IMG/VR virus record: IMGVR_UViG_3300032084_000320
Location: 1 to 44,022 of that record
Length of the DNA: 44,022 nt
From: a virus
Reading direction: 5' to 3' (one strand)
Positions within the stretch are counted from its first letter, which is position 1. Each line of letters begins with the position of its first letter. The notes below the pieces were generated by a model. That model saw nothing but the letters and a program-made list of their open reading frames with translations, did no database searches and was not told the DNA's origin. A program made the translations under genes and the position numbers. This document shows positions 9,259 through 17,945 of this stretch, one piece after another.

Positions 9259-11822
9259 TAGTTACCTCCCACATAGTGTTGTAGGACAGAACGAGTGTAT
9301 TGTTCCATATTAGGATAGCCAGGTCCACCACTGAACCTAGGATTGTTCCAGTTGTTAAAGCCTGCAGTACCACCATACCAGAAAGCAGCAGCACGGCGAA
9401 CAGCTTGATTCAAGTCACCACCAGAAGCGTTAACAGCTTGACGGATGTACTCACCCATCACAACCTGTGCCATACGTTCTTGATAGTCAGGGTTGTTCAA
9501 GAAAGCCTCTTGACTGCCGGGATGACCTAAGCCATACTTAGGACCCCAAACAACAATGTTAGACCACAGCATCTGGTACTTACCCAGAGCAGGGTCACGA
9601 TCATTGCCAGTAGCAGGATCACGGTTTTGAGCTTTGTAGTTACCACCAGATTCTTGGAATCCAATAGCCCTGAGCATGTTAGAAGTGCTAATACCACCAA
9701 CCTGCTCTACAGTACGCTGTGCAATCTTATAGCTAGGTTTGGTAATCATTGCATTACGCAAAGCCGGGCTAGCCTTCAAAGCTTGCTCCAGGTAGTTAGC
9801 TTCTTTAGGCAGAGGGATTTCTTTCAAAGGCGGCTGCTGTAGACGACGCTGAGCATTCAGAATCTCATGCGCCGTGTGCTTCTTGTCTAGAGCAGCCAGG
9901 GAATAAAAGACGCCGGAAGGGCGGCCACTGCTGTTGAGTTCAAGGTCAGCAGGCTGAAAATTGAAAGAACGGGTAGTAATAACATTAGGTTGAGTTTTAA
10001 TAAGAGTTTCCGCTTGACTGACAATATTGTTCTGACGAAGCAAAGCAGTGTTTCCTGGAGGACCTGCCATAAATTTGGTAAAACCTTCGCCAGTAGTGTA
10101 ATGGTAGTCAGAACCTTTTTTGTCTCTAGTACCTTGGATAAGCTCAGTGATTTGGTCAGCAGCCATTATAATAGCCTCACCTTCAGAAAGTCTAGGATCA
10201 GAATCTTTAAACTGTCTAGCTCTCGACATCATATCCTTTTCAGCCTTGTTACGGGCACGAAGATAATCATCAGTAGCGTTTTTGGTACCATCAATGTCGC
10301 CTCTAACCTCGTCTAGGGCAGCTTTAATTAGCTCCTTACCTTTTTTAATTTCTGTCTTATTGTCAGAACCAAACAGGTTTTCAACGATCCTGTTTTGATA
10401 CTGGGCTCTTACGTCAGGGTGAAGCTTGTCTGCAATATCACGAGGAATCTCACCAGTAGGGCTTGATGCCAGATAACGTTTGATGTAGTTTTCTGATTCA
10501 AGCTTACCTTTGTAAGGAGCTTCCCAATCAACTAGTTTATCGTAAAGTTTCCTTTTACCGTTTGTAAGAAGTTGCCGCAAAGCAACAGCTTTTACATCAG
10601 TACTAGGAGGGTTCTCAAGCCAATCATTAGTGATAGCTTCATACTCCTCGTTAGCCTCTTGGTTTTCACGAGTTTCCCGTGCCTGGTAGTCTGCATTCTC
10701 AGCCTTAATAACAAAGGCTTCCATTTGGACTTGACCAAAACCTTTAGAAGCAAACAGCTCCGACATGGTTCCTGATTTGTTCGGACCTTTACCAGCAGGG
10801 TGACCAGTCACCGTGTAGTTAGACAGAACAGGAATCAGTTCCCGTGCACGCTCAGGATCGCTTAAAGCAAGCGTCTCCCATGAAGTCCTTATGGCTTCAA
10901 CAGAAGCCAGGTTACCACCGCCTTTCGTTTTAAGGTTGTCATAAAGACGAGGAGACACAGCACGGAAGTTGTCCAGTGCTTTCACAACAGCAGCTGGGTC
11001 ACCAGTACGGTAAGCCAAGAACAAAGCGTTCTTAGCTCCTTCTAGCTCCTCAGTGTTGCGCTTCTGCAGATACTGTTGGGTGTACTGCTGTTGCTCAAAG
11101 TTGATCTGCTTATCAAGCTCAGGTACAAACTTAGTAGCCAGTACCTTAGCACTCAGACCAGCAGGGTTGTTAGCTTTGAGCCATTCAGACTTGATATACT
11201 TAGCAGCAAGGCTACGCTGCTCAGGGGTGAGTTCAGGATCGTTGATCCTAAACGGACCATCAGGACCCTGCAGCTCAGTGGTGTTCTCAGACAGTTCAGT
11301 AAGCAGGTGAGGGCCAAACCCTTGAACAGCCTCTGTCATAGCAGACAGGTGCCATTGCTGTTGGTAGAAACCTGACCGCTTACGGACAGCATCCTCAGTC
11401 AGCGCATTAGGAGCTTTCTCGGCAAGCTTACTCAGAGTAGTGTGAACCTCTGCACTGCTGTCCAGAGCTTGATCCACCTGAGCCTTGTCTTGCGCTAAAG
11501 CTTCTGTAGGCTGATTAAGGTAATCTTCCATTGCCTTTGCACGCTCACTTTCAGCGTACAGCTCGACACCTTGTTTAATACTTTTTTGAATAGTCGGGCT
11601 AAGATCAGCAAGAACACCTAGCTCATAGCGAGCGTTAGAGTCTTGGATGTCACTAACCCTGCGCATCTCTTCAATTTGCTGAGAGGCTTGCCTCTCCATT
11701 CCACGGATTCGCTGTTGTCCCTGCCGTTCAATTTCCTCCGCTTCCTGACGCATACGCCTGGACGGATCAATGACGGCACGTTGACGGAATCCGACGGACT
11801 GTGCACTACCTTGATATGGCAT
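9258..11822 (-). CDS. Internal virion protein, gp15-like, with C-terminal lytic transglycosylase domain
   Basis: 854 residues. The N-terminal ~700 residues are charged, helical and coiled-coil-rich (EAEEIERQGQQRIRGMERQ), as in T7 gp15-type core proteins. The last ~150 residues form an SLT/lysozyme-like domain: ISTSNMLRAIGFQESGGNY carries the likely catalytic Glu in FQESGG, then LGKYQM and AAFWYGG as in the goose-lysozyme/SLT fold. It would cut peptidoglycan locally as the core is ejected. In T7 this activity is at the N-terminus of gp16; here it ends the gp15-like protein, directly before the gp16-like gene. The ATG lies 13 bases after the gp14-like stop. Confidence 0.85.
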   Translation of the reverse strand: MPYQGSAQSVGFRQRAVIDPSRRMRQEAEEIERQGQQRIRGMERQASQQIEEMRRVSDIQDSNARYELGVLADLSPTIQKSIKQGVELYAESERAKAMEDYLNQPTEALAQDKAQVDQALDSSAEVHTTLSKLAEKAPNALTEDAVRKRSGFYQQQWHLSAMTEAVQGFGPHLLTELSENTTELQGPDGPFRINDPELTPEQRSLAAKYIKSEWLKANNPAGLSAKVLATKFVPELDKQINFEQQQYTQQYLQKRNTEELEGAKNALFLAYRTGDPAAVVKALDNFRAVSPRLYDNLKTKGGGNLASVEAIRTSWETLALSDPERARELIPVLSNYTVTGHPAGKGPNKSGTMSELFASKGFGQVQMEAFVIKAENADYQARETRENQEANEEYEAITNDWLENPPSTDVKAVALRQLLTNGKRKLYDKLVDWEAPYKGKLESENYIKRYLASSPTGEIPRDIADKLHPDVRAQYQNRIVENLFGSDNKTEIKKGKELIKAALDEVRGDIDGTKNATDDYLRARNKAEKDMMSRARQFKDSDPRLSEGEAIIMAADQITELIQGTRDKKGSDYHYTTGEGFTKFMAGPPGNTALLRQNNIVSQAETLIKTQPNVITTRSFNFQPADLELNSSGRPSGVFYSLAALDKKHTAHEILNAQRRLQQPPLKEIPLPKEANYLEQALKASPALRNAMITKPSYKIAQRTVEQVGGISTSNMLRAIGFQESGGNYKAQNRDPATGNDRDPALGKYQMLWSNIVVWGPKYGLGHPGSQEAFLNNPDYQERMAQVVMGEYIRQAVNASGGDLNQAVRRAAAFWYGGTAGFNNWNNPRFSGGPGYPNMEQYTRSVLQHYVGGN

Positions 11823-11835
11823 GATTTTAGTTTTG

Positions 11836-12546
11836 TTATTCGTCTAAGGCTTTACCAAAGCTTGTACCTGCGACAGCTCCTTCCATAACTGCTCCGCCAA
11901 TAGCACCAGCCAAGGCAAGCTTAGAAGGACCACCAGCAGCGATAGGTTTGATAGGATGGAACTCAGGAGTAGGTGCGAGTGGGTTAGCGGGGAGATTGTT
12001 GTAAGCATTAACATCAGCACTACGCTGATCCAGAAGAATGCCATATTGTGCAGCACCGGATGCCATGCTAGCATCATAGAGCGTCTCTTGAATCTGAGCC
12101 ATTTCAAATCCAAGCTGACGATCTGCATCCATTGCTTGAAGCATGAAGGATTGACCGGACCTGCCCGTAGACAGTACCTGACCTTGTGCTTGAATAGAAG
12201 CTGCTACAGCAGCCTGCTGATCAAACAGTGCCTTCTTACCTTGTTCGTTTAGTTTGCGTTGTTCTGCCACAGAGGCACGGCTAGCTTCAGCTTGGTTAGC
12301 TTGTAGCTGTCTGAAGTAAGCGTTTCTAGCAGCATTAGTTGCGTTTAATTGAGCTTGATAGGCTCGACCTTTTTCTTGCTCTTGAGCTGCCATAATTTGC
12401 AGCTGCTGCTGGTATTGCTGTTGTGCAATAGCATTAGAGCGTGCTACAGCTGCTGCTTGTTGTTGGTGTTGACCAACCGCTTGCATGGTTCCAAAACCAG
12501 CTGTTGCTAAACCTAAGCCGATTCCAGCTGAGATGGGATCGCACAT
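11836..12546 (-). CDS. Internal virion protein, T7 gp14-like
   Basis: 236 residues (T7 gp14 has 196). It starts MCDPISAGIGLGLATAGF, a short glycine-rich hydrophobic helix typical of gp14-family proteins, followed by a long Gln/Ala-rich helix (HQQQAAAVARSNAIAQQQYQQQ) running to about residue 150. The C-terminus is glycine-rich (LALAGAIGGAVMEGAVAG). In T7 gp14 inserts in the outer membrane and starts the ejection channel. The gene overlaps the end of the gp13-like gene by 34 bases and is followed by the gp15-like gene. Confidence 0.85.
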   Translation of the reverse strand: MCDPISAGIGLGLATAGFGTMQAVGQHQQQAAAVARSNAIAQQQYQQQLQIMAAQEQEKGRAYQAQLNATNAARNAYFRQLQANQAEASRASVAEQRKLNEQGKKALFDQQAAVAASIQAQGQVLSTGRSGQSFMLQAMDADRQLGFEMAQIQETLYDASMASGAAQYGILLDQRSADVNAYNNLPANPLAPTPEFHPIKPIAAGGPSKLALAGAIGGAVMEGAVAGTSFGKALDE

Positions 12547-12992
12547 AATTTCATAAATTCAATAAGAGGAACACCATTGATAACATAGTACCTAAGAAAC
12601 TTAAACTTGAGAAGCTTGAGAAGTTTAATGTGGTTCTCGTTCCTCATGTCGGCATGGTTCCAAAGGTATTCATATGGGAGGCTCTGTAGCCAGCGCCTCG
12701 CTTCTCTAACAAATGTGTGGGGGTATTCTTCACTAGCTTTAGTACAGAGCATCCAAATACGGTTATCTGGAGTCACGCCAGCCACACCGGCAGCCTTGCC
12801 GTTGGGCACCGTGAAGTACACTGAAAGAGCCGATCGGTAGTGAGACTCCAGGACCGCAGCTTCACCTGTCAGTCCTGTCATCTCTTCTACCTCACGTCTG
12901 TCTTCCCAACGCAGGTTTTGTCCTACTTGTAAAGCTAGTTCGGGAGTGCATGGTTGAATGTACTTACCGACGTACATGCCGTCTGTTGTCAT
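12513..12992 (-). CDS. T7 gp13-like protein (acetyltransferase-like fold)
   Basis: About 159 residues from the ATG at 12992 (MTTDGMYVGKYIQP); an ATG at 12977 is also possible. The central region (AGVTPDNRIWMLCT) and the following YEYLWNHADMRNENHIKLLK line up with T7 gp13, where a YDTLWNYVWVGN...FLK stretch sits at the same place. Related phage proteins are grouped as DUF2833 with a GNAT-like fold. T7 gp13 is needed for virion morphogenesis and probably does not stay in the particle. The start lies inside the tail-tube B gene (29-base overlap). Confidence 0.75.
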   Translation of the reverse strand: MTTDGMYVGKYIQPCTPELALQVGQNLRWEDRREVEEMTGLTGEAAVLESHYRSALSVYFTVPNGKAAGVAGVTPDNRIWMLCTKASEEYPHTFVREARRWLQSLPYEYLWNHADMRNENHIKLLKLLKFKFLRYYVINGVPLIEFMKLCAIPSQLESA

Positions 12993-15741
12993 ATCGTCCG
13001 TCCCAGCTAGCTGAGACAATAGTTGCGGTAAACGGGTCAGGGATCTTAATAGTCAGAGTGTACTTATCATTCTTTTTGTAGATAGGTACGCTGACTGATT
13101 TAGAAAGTTTAGAAGGAATAGTGTTGTAGCTGCTCAAGTCAGTAATCATACCAGACTCATACTGGATATGATCAGTGGTTTGATCAGCACTCAGATGAAA
13201 CTCCAGAGGACCAGAGACACCGAGTTCAAAATTGAAACGAGAGATGCGAAGATCAGCGTCGATGTCATAAGCGCCTCGTTCAATAGAGTAGTAATAAGTA
13301 GGAAGCTGAATCTCAGTGGTGTACTTATAGCCAATAGCAACATTAATATCTGTGAGATCAATGTTATTGAACGTAGCATCAGCTCCGCTCACACTATCAG
13401 GACTAATAACGTAACCAGCATCATCACCAGACAGAACCACCAAGGCAAGGTCATCACCTCCATCTTGAATCGTGTAAGGCAAGGTCACCGTAGTGTTACC
13501 GTTAGCCACACTTAGGTCACTGTTGGTAGGGACAAACATGTTGTCCAGAGTAGCTTCAAACTTTCGGCTAATAGTAAGAGGTGATGCAGAGTCACCAGAA
13601 CCAATAGTATAGCTACGGTTAGAAGTAGATTCAGTGATCAGCTCGTGACGAGACAAGATATACTGGCTGCCTTGAAGTGTGACAGCAAAGAAGTTACCAC
13701 TGCTAAACAAGCTGTGAGCAATATTACCAGTCAAACCCCAGGTATACCAAGCTGATTGTTCTCGACGATCACCACTGCTGAAATATTTATAGTGATAAAG
13801 GTTGGGGTCTCCAGACTTGTTATAGCTAACAATACCAGCCTGTGTAGAAATAGCTACATCGTTGACATCATTAGGAATAAACTCAGGAACAACCCTGGTT
13901 TGTTCAATAACTTTAGGGGCATCATACTCGTTACCAAGTACCAGCTCAAACGCCTTAGCGTAAGAGGAGGAGTTGGAAACAAACATAATAGAAGTACCCA
14001 AGTCTACAGGAGGAATGTCTCTACTACATTCATAGGAGGACAGTTTCCTGATCTGGGCAGTCTTGGGTCCAAACTGTTCAGAATCTGTAAACAGCATAAA
14101 CTGTGCAGACTCACTGAAGAACAGCACACCCTTCTGTACGGGTAGAGCGTGGTTAATAATAGCAGGACGAATGTCAGAGGTTGCTAGATCAATAGGATCT
14201 GCATCACTGACAGTCAGTGCAGAGTTAATAAAGAAGTTAAAATAATCAGCAGGCTGACTCAGGACAATTTGTTCATCAGCAACAATACCAAGCCTGTTTC
14301 TATAGAAGAAAAGTTGACTGATATTTTTGTCAACAAATGTTGGGAGAGGATTAGTAACATCATCCCCAACCTGCCTGTCAATCCAGCTGTTATCAGGTTC
14401 GTTAGTAGGATCAAGTGTGGTAAAGGTGAACGTACCATCAAGGTTGTTTACCAGAGCATGAGGCATTGTATCATAATCAAAGCCTGCAACAATGCCAGGC
14501 TCTGCAGCCTCATCCCAGACACCACTACCGATATCTTCATTATCAGCAGTAAACTTCACATAGTAATCATCTTCGCCTGCATTCTCTGTGTTAGAGACTT
14601 TGACTATGTAGCCGTGTTTACAATATGTAGGGAGTCTACTTACGTTCTGAACAGAATCTGTGAAGCCATACAAGGCATCACCAGCAATACCACCACGTGT
14701 GGTGATGCTGCCAAAACTTGATGTACTACTAAGGAATAAACCGTTACCAGTAGGAGTCGCGGTTACATCAGTGTACTTAGTTTCAATAGCGTCTTTGAGA
14801 GAGCCAAGGATGCTATCAATACTAAGCTGACCTTTGGCTACGCTTTTCGGTGTACGATACACAGCAGCATTGCTATCCTCATAACTTTCGTAAGAAGAAA
14901 CGGATGCAATCGTAACCGTATAGTTTTCTCCAGCAACACTCACACTAATAGTAGAACCATTAGTCACATCATCACCTGTATCCTGCAAAGTAACTTGAGC
15001 AGTATACCGGGTTTTGTAGGAAGGGTTGTTACCAGAGGTGTGTGTAGCTAAGATTTGAGCATTAACAGTAACTACGCCTTTAACACCATTACTACCAGAC
15101 GCAGTGCTATAGAAGCTGGTTTGACCAGTATGTTCACCAGTGCCAGGATCGTCTTCCCAAGTTGGGCTAGACGTACCAGCATAGACAACCTCTAGTGTCT
15201 CTGCTCTGTATTTAGTGGTAGAGCTAATGTTAGAGTTCCCTAATGATACCACATACTCAGTGTTATATGTGATAGCATCAACAGTCACAAAACCATAATG
15301 GTCTTGAAATGTGGGAGTAGTCCGAGCTGTGCCTACAGTTTTATCAGGGTTAGCAATAAACGTATAGTCATTGATAGTCAGCAGACCATACGGTTTAGTA
15401 GAACCAGCAGTACGTGCCAGGTAGTTAATGTCAACACCTGTAGCAACATTCACAGTTTGCTGTGATCCGTCTTCAAGATCCCATACAAGGATTGCAGGCG
15501 TATCAGTAATCTGAACAATGTACTTACGGTTTTGATCACGAACAATGTCAAACCATTGACCGCCTGACTCAGCATTGGCAAGGACACCAACATATTCACC
15601 AGGAGGACGCTTAACTAGACCAAAGGTAACATCAGGAAGAGCGTTATGACAGGTTCTAAGTTGTCCAGGAAATTTAATAAAGTCGGGTTGTTGAGAAACA
15701 CCACCCAAGAAGTTGGGAATACGTTGGTTAACTGCTGCCAT
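12964..15741 (-). CDS. Tail tubular protein B (T7 gp12-like nozzle)
   Basis: 925 residues (T7 gp12 has 794). The N-terminus MAAVNQRIPNFLGGVSQQPD is the family hallmark: gp12 proteins begin with an 'I-x-N-L/F-x-G-G-V-S-Q-Q' motif. Further signatures are RTCHNALPDVTFGLVKRPPG near residue 30 and a beta-propeller-like body (QLFFYRNRLGIVADEQIVLS near 475). It forms the tail nozzle and holds the fibres. It begins with a TAATG overlap on the tail-tube A stop. Confidence 0.92.
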   Translation of the reverse strand: MAAVNQRIPNFLGGVSQQPDFIKFPGQLRTCHNALPDVTFGLVKRPPGEYVGVLANAESGGQWFDIVRDQNRKYIVQITDTPAILVWDLEDGSQQTVNVATGVDINYLARTAGSTKPYGLLTINDYTFIANPDKTVGTARTTPTFQDHYGFVTVDAITYNTEYVVSLGNSNISSTTKYRAETLEVVYAGTSSPTWEDDPGTGEHTGQTSFYSTASGSNGVKGVVTVNAQILATHTSGNNPSYKTRYTAQVTLQDTGDDVTNGSTISVSVAGENYTVTIASVSSYESYEDSNAAVYRTPKSVAKGQLSIDSILGSLKDAIETKYTDVTATPTGNGLFLSSTSSFGSITTRGGIAGDALYGFTDSVQNVSRLPTYCKHGYIVKVSNTENAGEDDYYVKFTADNEDIGSGVWDEAAEPGIVAGFDYDTMPHALVNNLDGTFTFTTLDPTNEPDNSWIDRQVGDDVTNPLPTFVDKNISQLFFYRNRLGIVADEQIVLSQPADYFNFFINSALTVSDADPIDLATSDIRPAIINHALPVQKGVLFFSESAQFMLFTDSEQFGPKTAQIRKLSSYECSRDIPPVDLGTSIMFVSNSSSYAKAFELVLGNEYDAPKVIEQTRVVPEFIPNDVNDVAISTQAGIVSYNKSGDPNLYHYKYFSSGDRREQSAWYTWGLTGNIAHSLFSSGNFFAVTLQGSQYILSRHELITESTSNRSYTIGSGDSASPLTISRKFEATLDNMFVPTNSDLSVANGNTTVTLPYTIQDGGDDLALVVLSGDDAGYVISPDSVSGADATFNNIDLTDINVAIGYKYTTEIQLPTYYYSIERGAYDIDADLRISRFNFELGVSGPLEFHLSADQTTDHIQYESGMITDLSSYNTIPSKLSKSVSVPIYKKNDKYTLTIKIPDPFTATIVSASWDGRYDNRRHVRR

Positions 15742-16361
15742 TATCGACTAAGGACTTGGAATGGTTTAAAGCTGGTGTAAGGATTCCGCAGATCACTACC
15801 ATTAAACACATTGTACTCAGCCTGTTGAGTGTCATACTCAATAGCCAAAGCACGCAGGGTTTGCTCATCAGCCTGGAGGATACGAACAGTGTCAGTATCA
15901 CTCACCATACGACCTGCTGCAATGCGAGCAGCACGAGCGGTAATGTAATCACGGAATGCTTGTGGAATATCAGAAAACTCATAGAACCAAACAATATCAC
16001 AATACAGAACATCAATGTCTGTAAACTTAAATGTGTGATTGTATCGGTCGTACAGTTTGCCTTCACGACGGACAACATCATAGTTGTCAGTATGCTTGTA
16101 CCTATTCACATCCAGCTGCAGAACAGTAGGAGGAATAACTACTTCATCATTGGAGTCTACAGTGATACCAAATTCATACTCAGTGTTGTAGCTCCAACCC
16201 TCGGATTGGATCTCACGGCAAACCTGCCGAAGAGTACTCTGAGCAATAACAACTTCAGGACTTTGGGTATCAAGAGTATTGACCGGAGACTCTCCGACAC
16301 TCATTAAAATTGAGTTAACAGCATCCAGTTCGGTGGACGTTGCGTAGGATGGGGTTGCCAT
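15741..16361 (-). CDS. Tail tubular protein A (T7 gp11-like gatekeeper)
   Basis: 206 residues from the ATG at 16361 (MATPSYATSTELDAVNSILMS; T7 gp11 has 196). The frame is open further upstream, but that would run through the capsid terminator, so the ATG just after it is preferred. The motif E-L-x-A-V-N-x-I-L-x-x-x-G-E-x-P-V-N near the N-terminus is characteristic of the family. It forms the ring joining portal and nozzle. It is the first tail gene after the terminator, so its expression depends on read-through from upstream. Confidence 0.92.
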   Translation of the reverse strand: MATPSYATSTELDAVNSILMSVGESPVNTLDTQSPEVVIAQSTLRQVCREIQSEGWSYNTEYEFGITVDSNDEVVIPPTVLQLDVNRYKHTDNYDVVRREGKLYDRYNHTFKFTDIDVLYCDIVWFYEFSDIPQAFRDYITARAARIAAGRMVSDTDTVRILQADEQTLRALAIEYDTQQAEYNVFNGSDLRNPYTSFKPFQVLSR

Positions 16362-16367
16362 AAGTAT

Positions 16368-16392
16368 AAAAAAAGGGGACCCGAAGGTCCCC
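16368..16392 (-). terminator. Strong rho-independent terminator after the capsid gene (T-phi equivalent)
   Basis: Minus strand reads GGGGACC-TTCG-GGTCCCC followed by seven T. The 7-bp perfect stem uses plus positions 75-81 and 86-92 of the 16300 block, with a very stable UUCG tetraloop. It lies 21 bases past the capsid stop and just before tail-tube A, the place T7 puts T-phi after gene 10. It should raise capsid transcripts relative to tail transcripts. Confidence 0.9.
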
Positions 16393-16413
16393 CAGTAAAC
16401 AACAAAAGTGTTA

Positions 16414-17508
16414 TCAGAAAGCAGAACCGGCAGTGCTGGTAGCGTGGAGTTCCACACAAGCAGCAGGGTTCAGATAGTCACAGCCCATGGCAAGGCGACC
16501 CAGGATAACGTCACCTTGATAGATCACGGAGACGTCACCGCTGGTGACTTGCACTTGGGGTCCAATGGTCTCAACAACACCAGCAGCTTCACGTTGGAAG
16601 ATCAGGCCGCAGGAGGTGTCGAAGTCGGTAGCAGAACCGTAGGGGTTGTTCTCGCCAGTGGCGGTAGCCTCAACGGAAGCACCCACGAACGAACCAGGGT
16701 TGTCGATGGTCGAGTTGGTACCATAGTTGCCCAGGAAGGGCAGGTTCATGGACTTGTAAATCTTGATACCAGCAATCGACATGATGCCGTTGCCGCTTTG
16801 CAGCGCGGTACCTTGCTCGTCACGGTTGATCAGAGCGTTGGTCGAGACGTTCTCAACCAGGCTGTAGTACTGACGGGGGCTGAGGACAGCCACACGACCT
16901 TCGCCAGACACACCCTTCTCGTCCAGGACAGCAGCAGCTTCAAAGAAGGCAGCCACGATCTTGTCAGAGTCGAGAGCATCAGCGGTGGTACCAGTACCAG
17001 TACCAATTTGGATCTGCGAACCACCGGGCTCAACCTTACCGGTTGCGCTCACGGGGTGGGCAGCACGGGCACCACGGACGATCGAGCGGAAGATACGACG
17101 GTCATAGTGCTCAGCCAGAGCATAACCGATCTTACGGCTGATCTCACCACGCAGCTCGTAGTGTGCGAGGGTTTCGTCCAGATCGTACACGAACGCGCTG
17201 GAAACCAGCAGGTCGTCCACGATGATGGTCTTCTCAGCCACCGGGGGATCACCGGAGCCAAGGATAGGAGTGCCAGGCGTATGGAAGCTGGCATCCATGC
17301 GTCCAGTGTAGATGAACTGGAGGCTCTTGCCGGACTTGAGGGTCCGCTTCATAACCAGATCACGAGCGATCGTGTTATGCTGGAAGCCTTTGAACATCTC
17401 ACCAGAGAAAAGCTTCAAATAAAGGGCGTACTTATCATTCGCCCCATCATAGCCAGTACCGGTGCTAAGATTAGACCGGCCTAGCGCAGTTTGAGTAGCG
17501 TCAGCCAT
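16414..17508 (-). CDS. Major capsid protein (T7 gp10-like, HK97 fold)
   Basis: 364 residues. It starts MADATQTALGRSNLSTGTG and has the T7-family capsid signatures YALYLKLFSGEMFKGFQ, SGKSLQFIYTGRMDA and IIVDDLLVSSAFVYDLDE, with VLSPRQYYSLVENV in the C-terminal half. Length is close to T7 gp10A (345). The 24 bases before the ATG are A/T-rich with seven T and no Shine-Dalgarno sequence, so initiation may rely on an unstructured leader. It follows the small LAGLIDADG gene and is followed by the strong terminator. Confidence 0.95.
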   Translation of the reverse strand: MADATQTALGRSNLSTGTGYDGANDKYALYLKLFSGEMFKGFQHNTIARDLVMKRTLKSGKSLQFIYTGRMDASFHTPGTPILGSGDPPVAEKTIIVDDLLVSSAFVYDLDETLAHYELRGEISRKIGYALAEHYDRRIFRSIVRGARAAHPVSATGKVEPGGSQIQIGTGTGTTADALDSDKIVAAFFEAAAVLDEKGVSGEGRVAVLSPRQYYSLVENVSTNALINRDEQGTALQSGNGIMSIAGIKIYKSMNLPFLGNYGTNSTIDNPGSFVGASVEATATGENNPYGSATDFDTSCGLIFQREAAGVVETIGPQVQVTSGDVSVIYQGDVILGRLAMGCDYLNPAACVELHATSTAGSAF

Positions 17509-17532
17509 TGTAAAAAAAGATAGTTAAAGTAA

Positions 17533-17823
17533 TCAAGTTAGCTCTATACTATCTAGAATGTTAAGAGCTTTGTAGGCTCGCCTGTTTCCAAAGAAAGGAA
17601 GCATCAGTGTCAGACATCGGGTTACATCACGTTTGTTACCAACACGCCAACGCCAAGTAGGTTTAACACCTGGGCGTTCACGGTAGGTCACGTATCCGCA
17701 ATCCATGATATCACGAAATTTAGTGATGACATCTTTATCAGTCATCTCAATTTCTAGTTGACGACGTACTGTTCCTTCACCTTCGTAAAGACCAGCAGCC
17801 CACGCAAGTTGAATCAGATTCAT
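17533..17823 (-). CDS. Small LAGLIDADG-type homing endonuclease-like protein
   Basis: 96 residues. The motif A-W-A-A-G-L-Y-E-G-E-G at residues ~7-17 is the LAGLIDADG helix with its acidic end (GLYEGEG), followed by RRQLEIEMTDKDVITKFRDI and the WRWRVGNKRDVTR and FFGNRRAYKALNIL segments seen in the alpha-beta core. One motif and short length imply that it would act as a homodimer, or that it is a degenerate half. No intron or intein is visible around it; it stands free between a peptide gene and the capsid gene. Its ATG forms ATGA with the upstream peptide's stop. Confidence 0.72.
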   Translation of the reverse strand: MNLIQLAWAAGLYEGEGTVRRQLEIEMTDKDVITKFRDIMDCGYVTYRERPGVKPTWRWRVGNKRDVTRCLTLMLPFFGNRRAYKALNILDSIELT

Positions 17824-17945
17824 AAAATGTTTTGAGAACTTAAGGGCGTCTCAATGCCACAGCTGCGGCAAAGGGTGTCTCCGTAGAGGCCAATGCCAAG
17901 GGAAAGGGGGTCCGACTCTGAGGTGCCCCCAATCCGTTTTATCAG
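17820..17945 (-). CDS. Possible 41-residue CxxC peptide with non-ATG start
   Basis: This frame contains SESDPLSLGIGLYGDTLCRS followed by CGIETPL, with one C-x-x-C pair. A CTG at 17945 would overlap the outer-membrane-like gene's stop as CTGA, and its own TGA overlaps the next gene's ATG as ATGA. Such four-base overlaps at both ends are what coupled genes show here. There is no ATG; CTG at 17945, ATA or ATT at 17933 would be needed. The stretch 17906-17930 can also fold as a hairpin (GGGGG/CCCCC, 15-nt loop), so it may be regulatory RNA instead. Uncertain. Confidence 0.38.
   Translation of the reverse strand: MIKRIGGTSESDPLSLGIGLYGDTLCRSCGIETPLSSQNIL

Noticed and set aside
16362-16457. Longer tail-tube A start reading MWNSTLPALPVLLSDN
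   Set aside because: It would run through the capsid stop and the terminator hairpin; the family N-terminus begins at the ATG at 16361.
16408-17484. A 358-codon plus-strand frame antisense to the capsid gene
   Set aside because: It is the mirror of the highly conserved capsid gene; its protein is Thr/Ser/Val-rich without known motifs, and no other gene is on the plus strand.
17840-17932. 30-codon TTG-start frame GAPQSRTPFPLALAST
   Set aside because: It competes with the CxxC frame in the same place, has no start/stop overlap with neighbours and looks like an off-frame reading of it.
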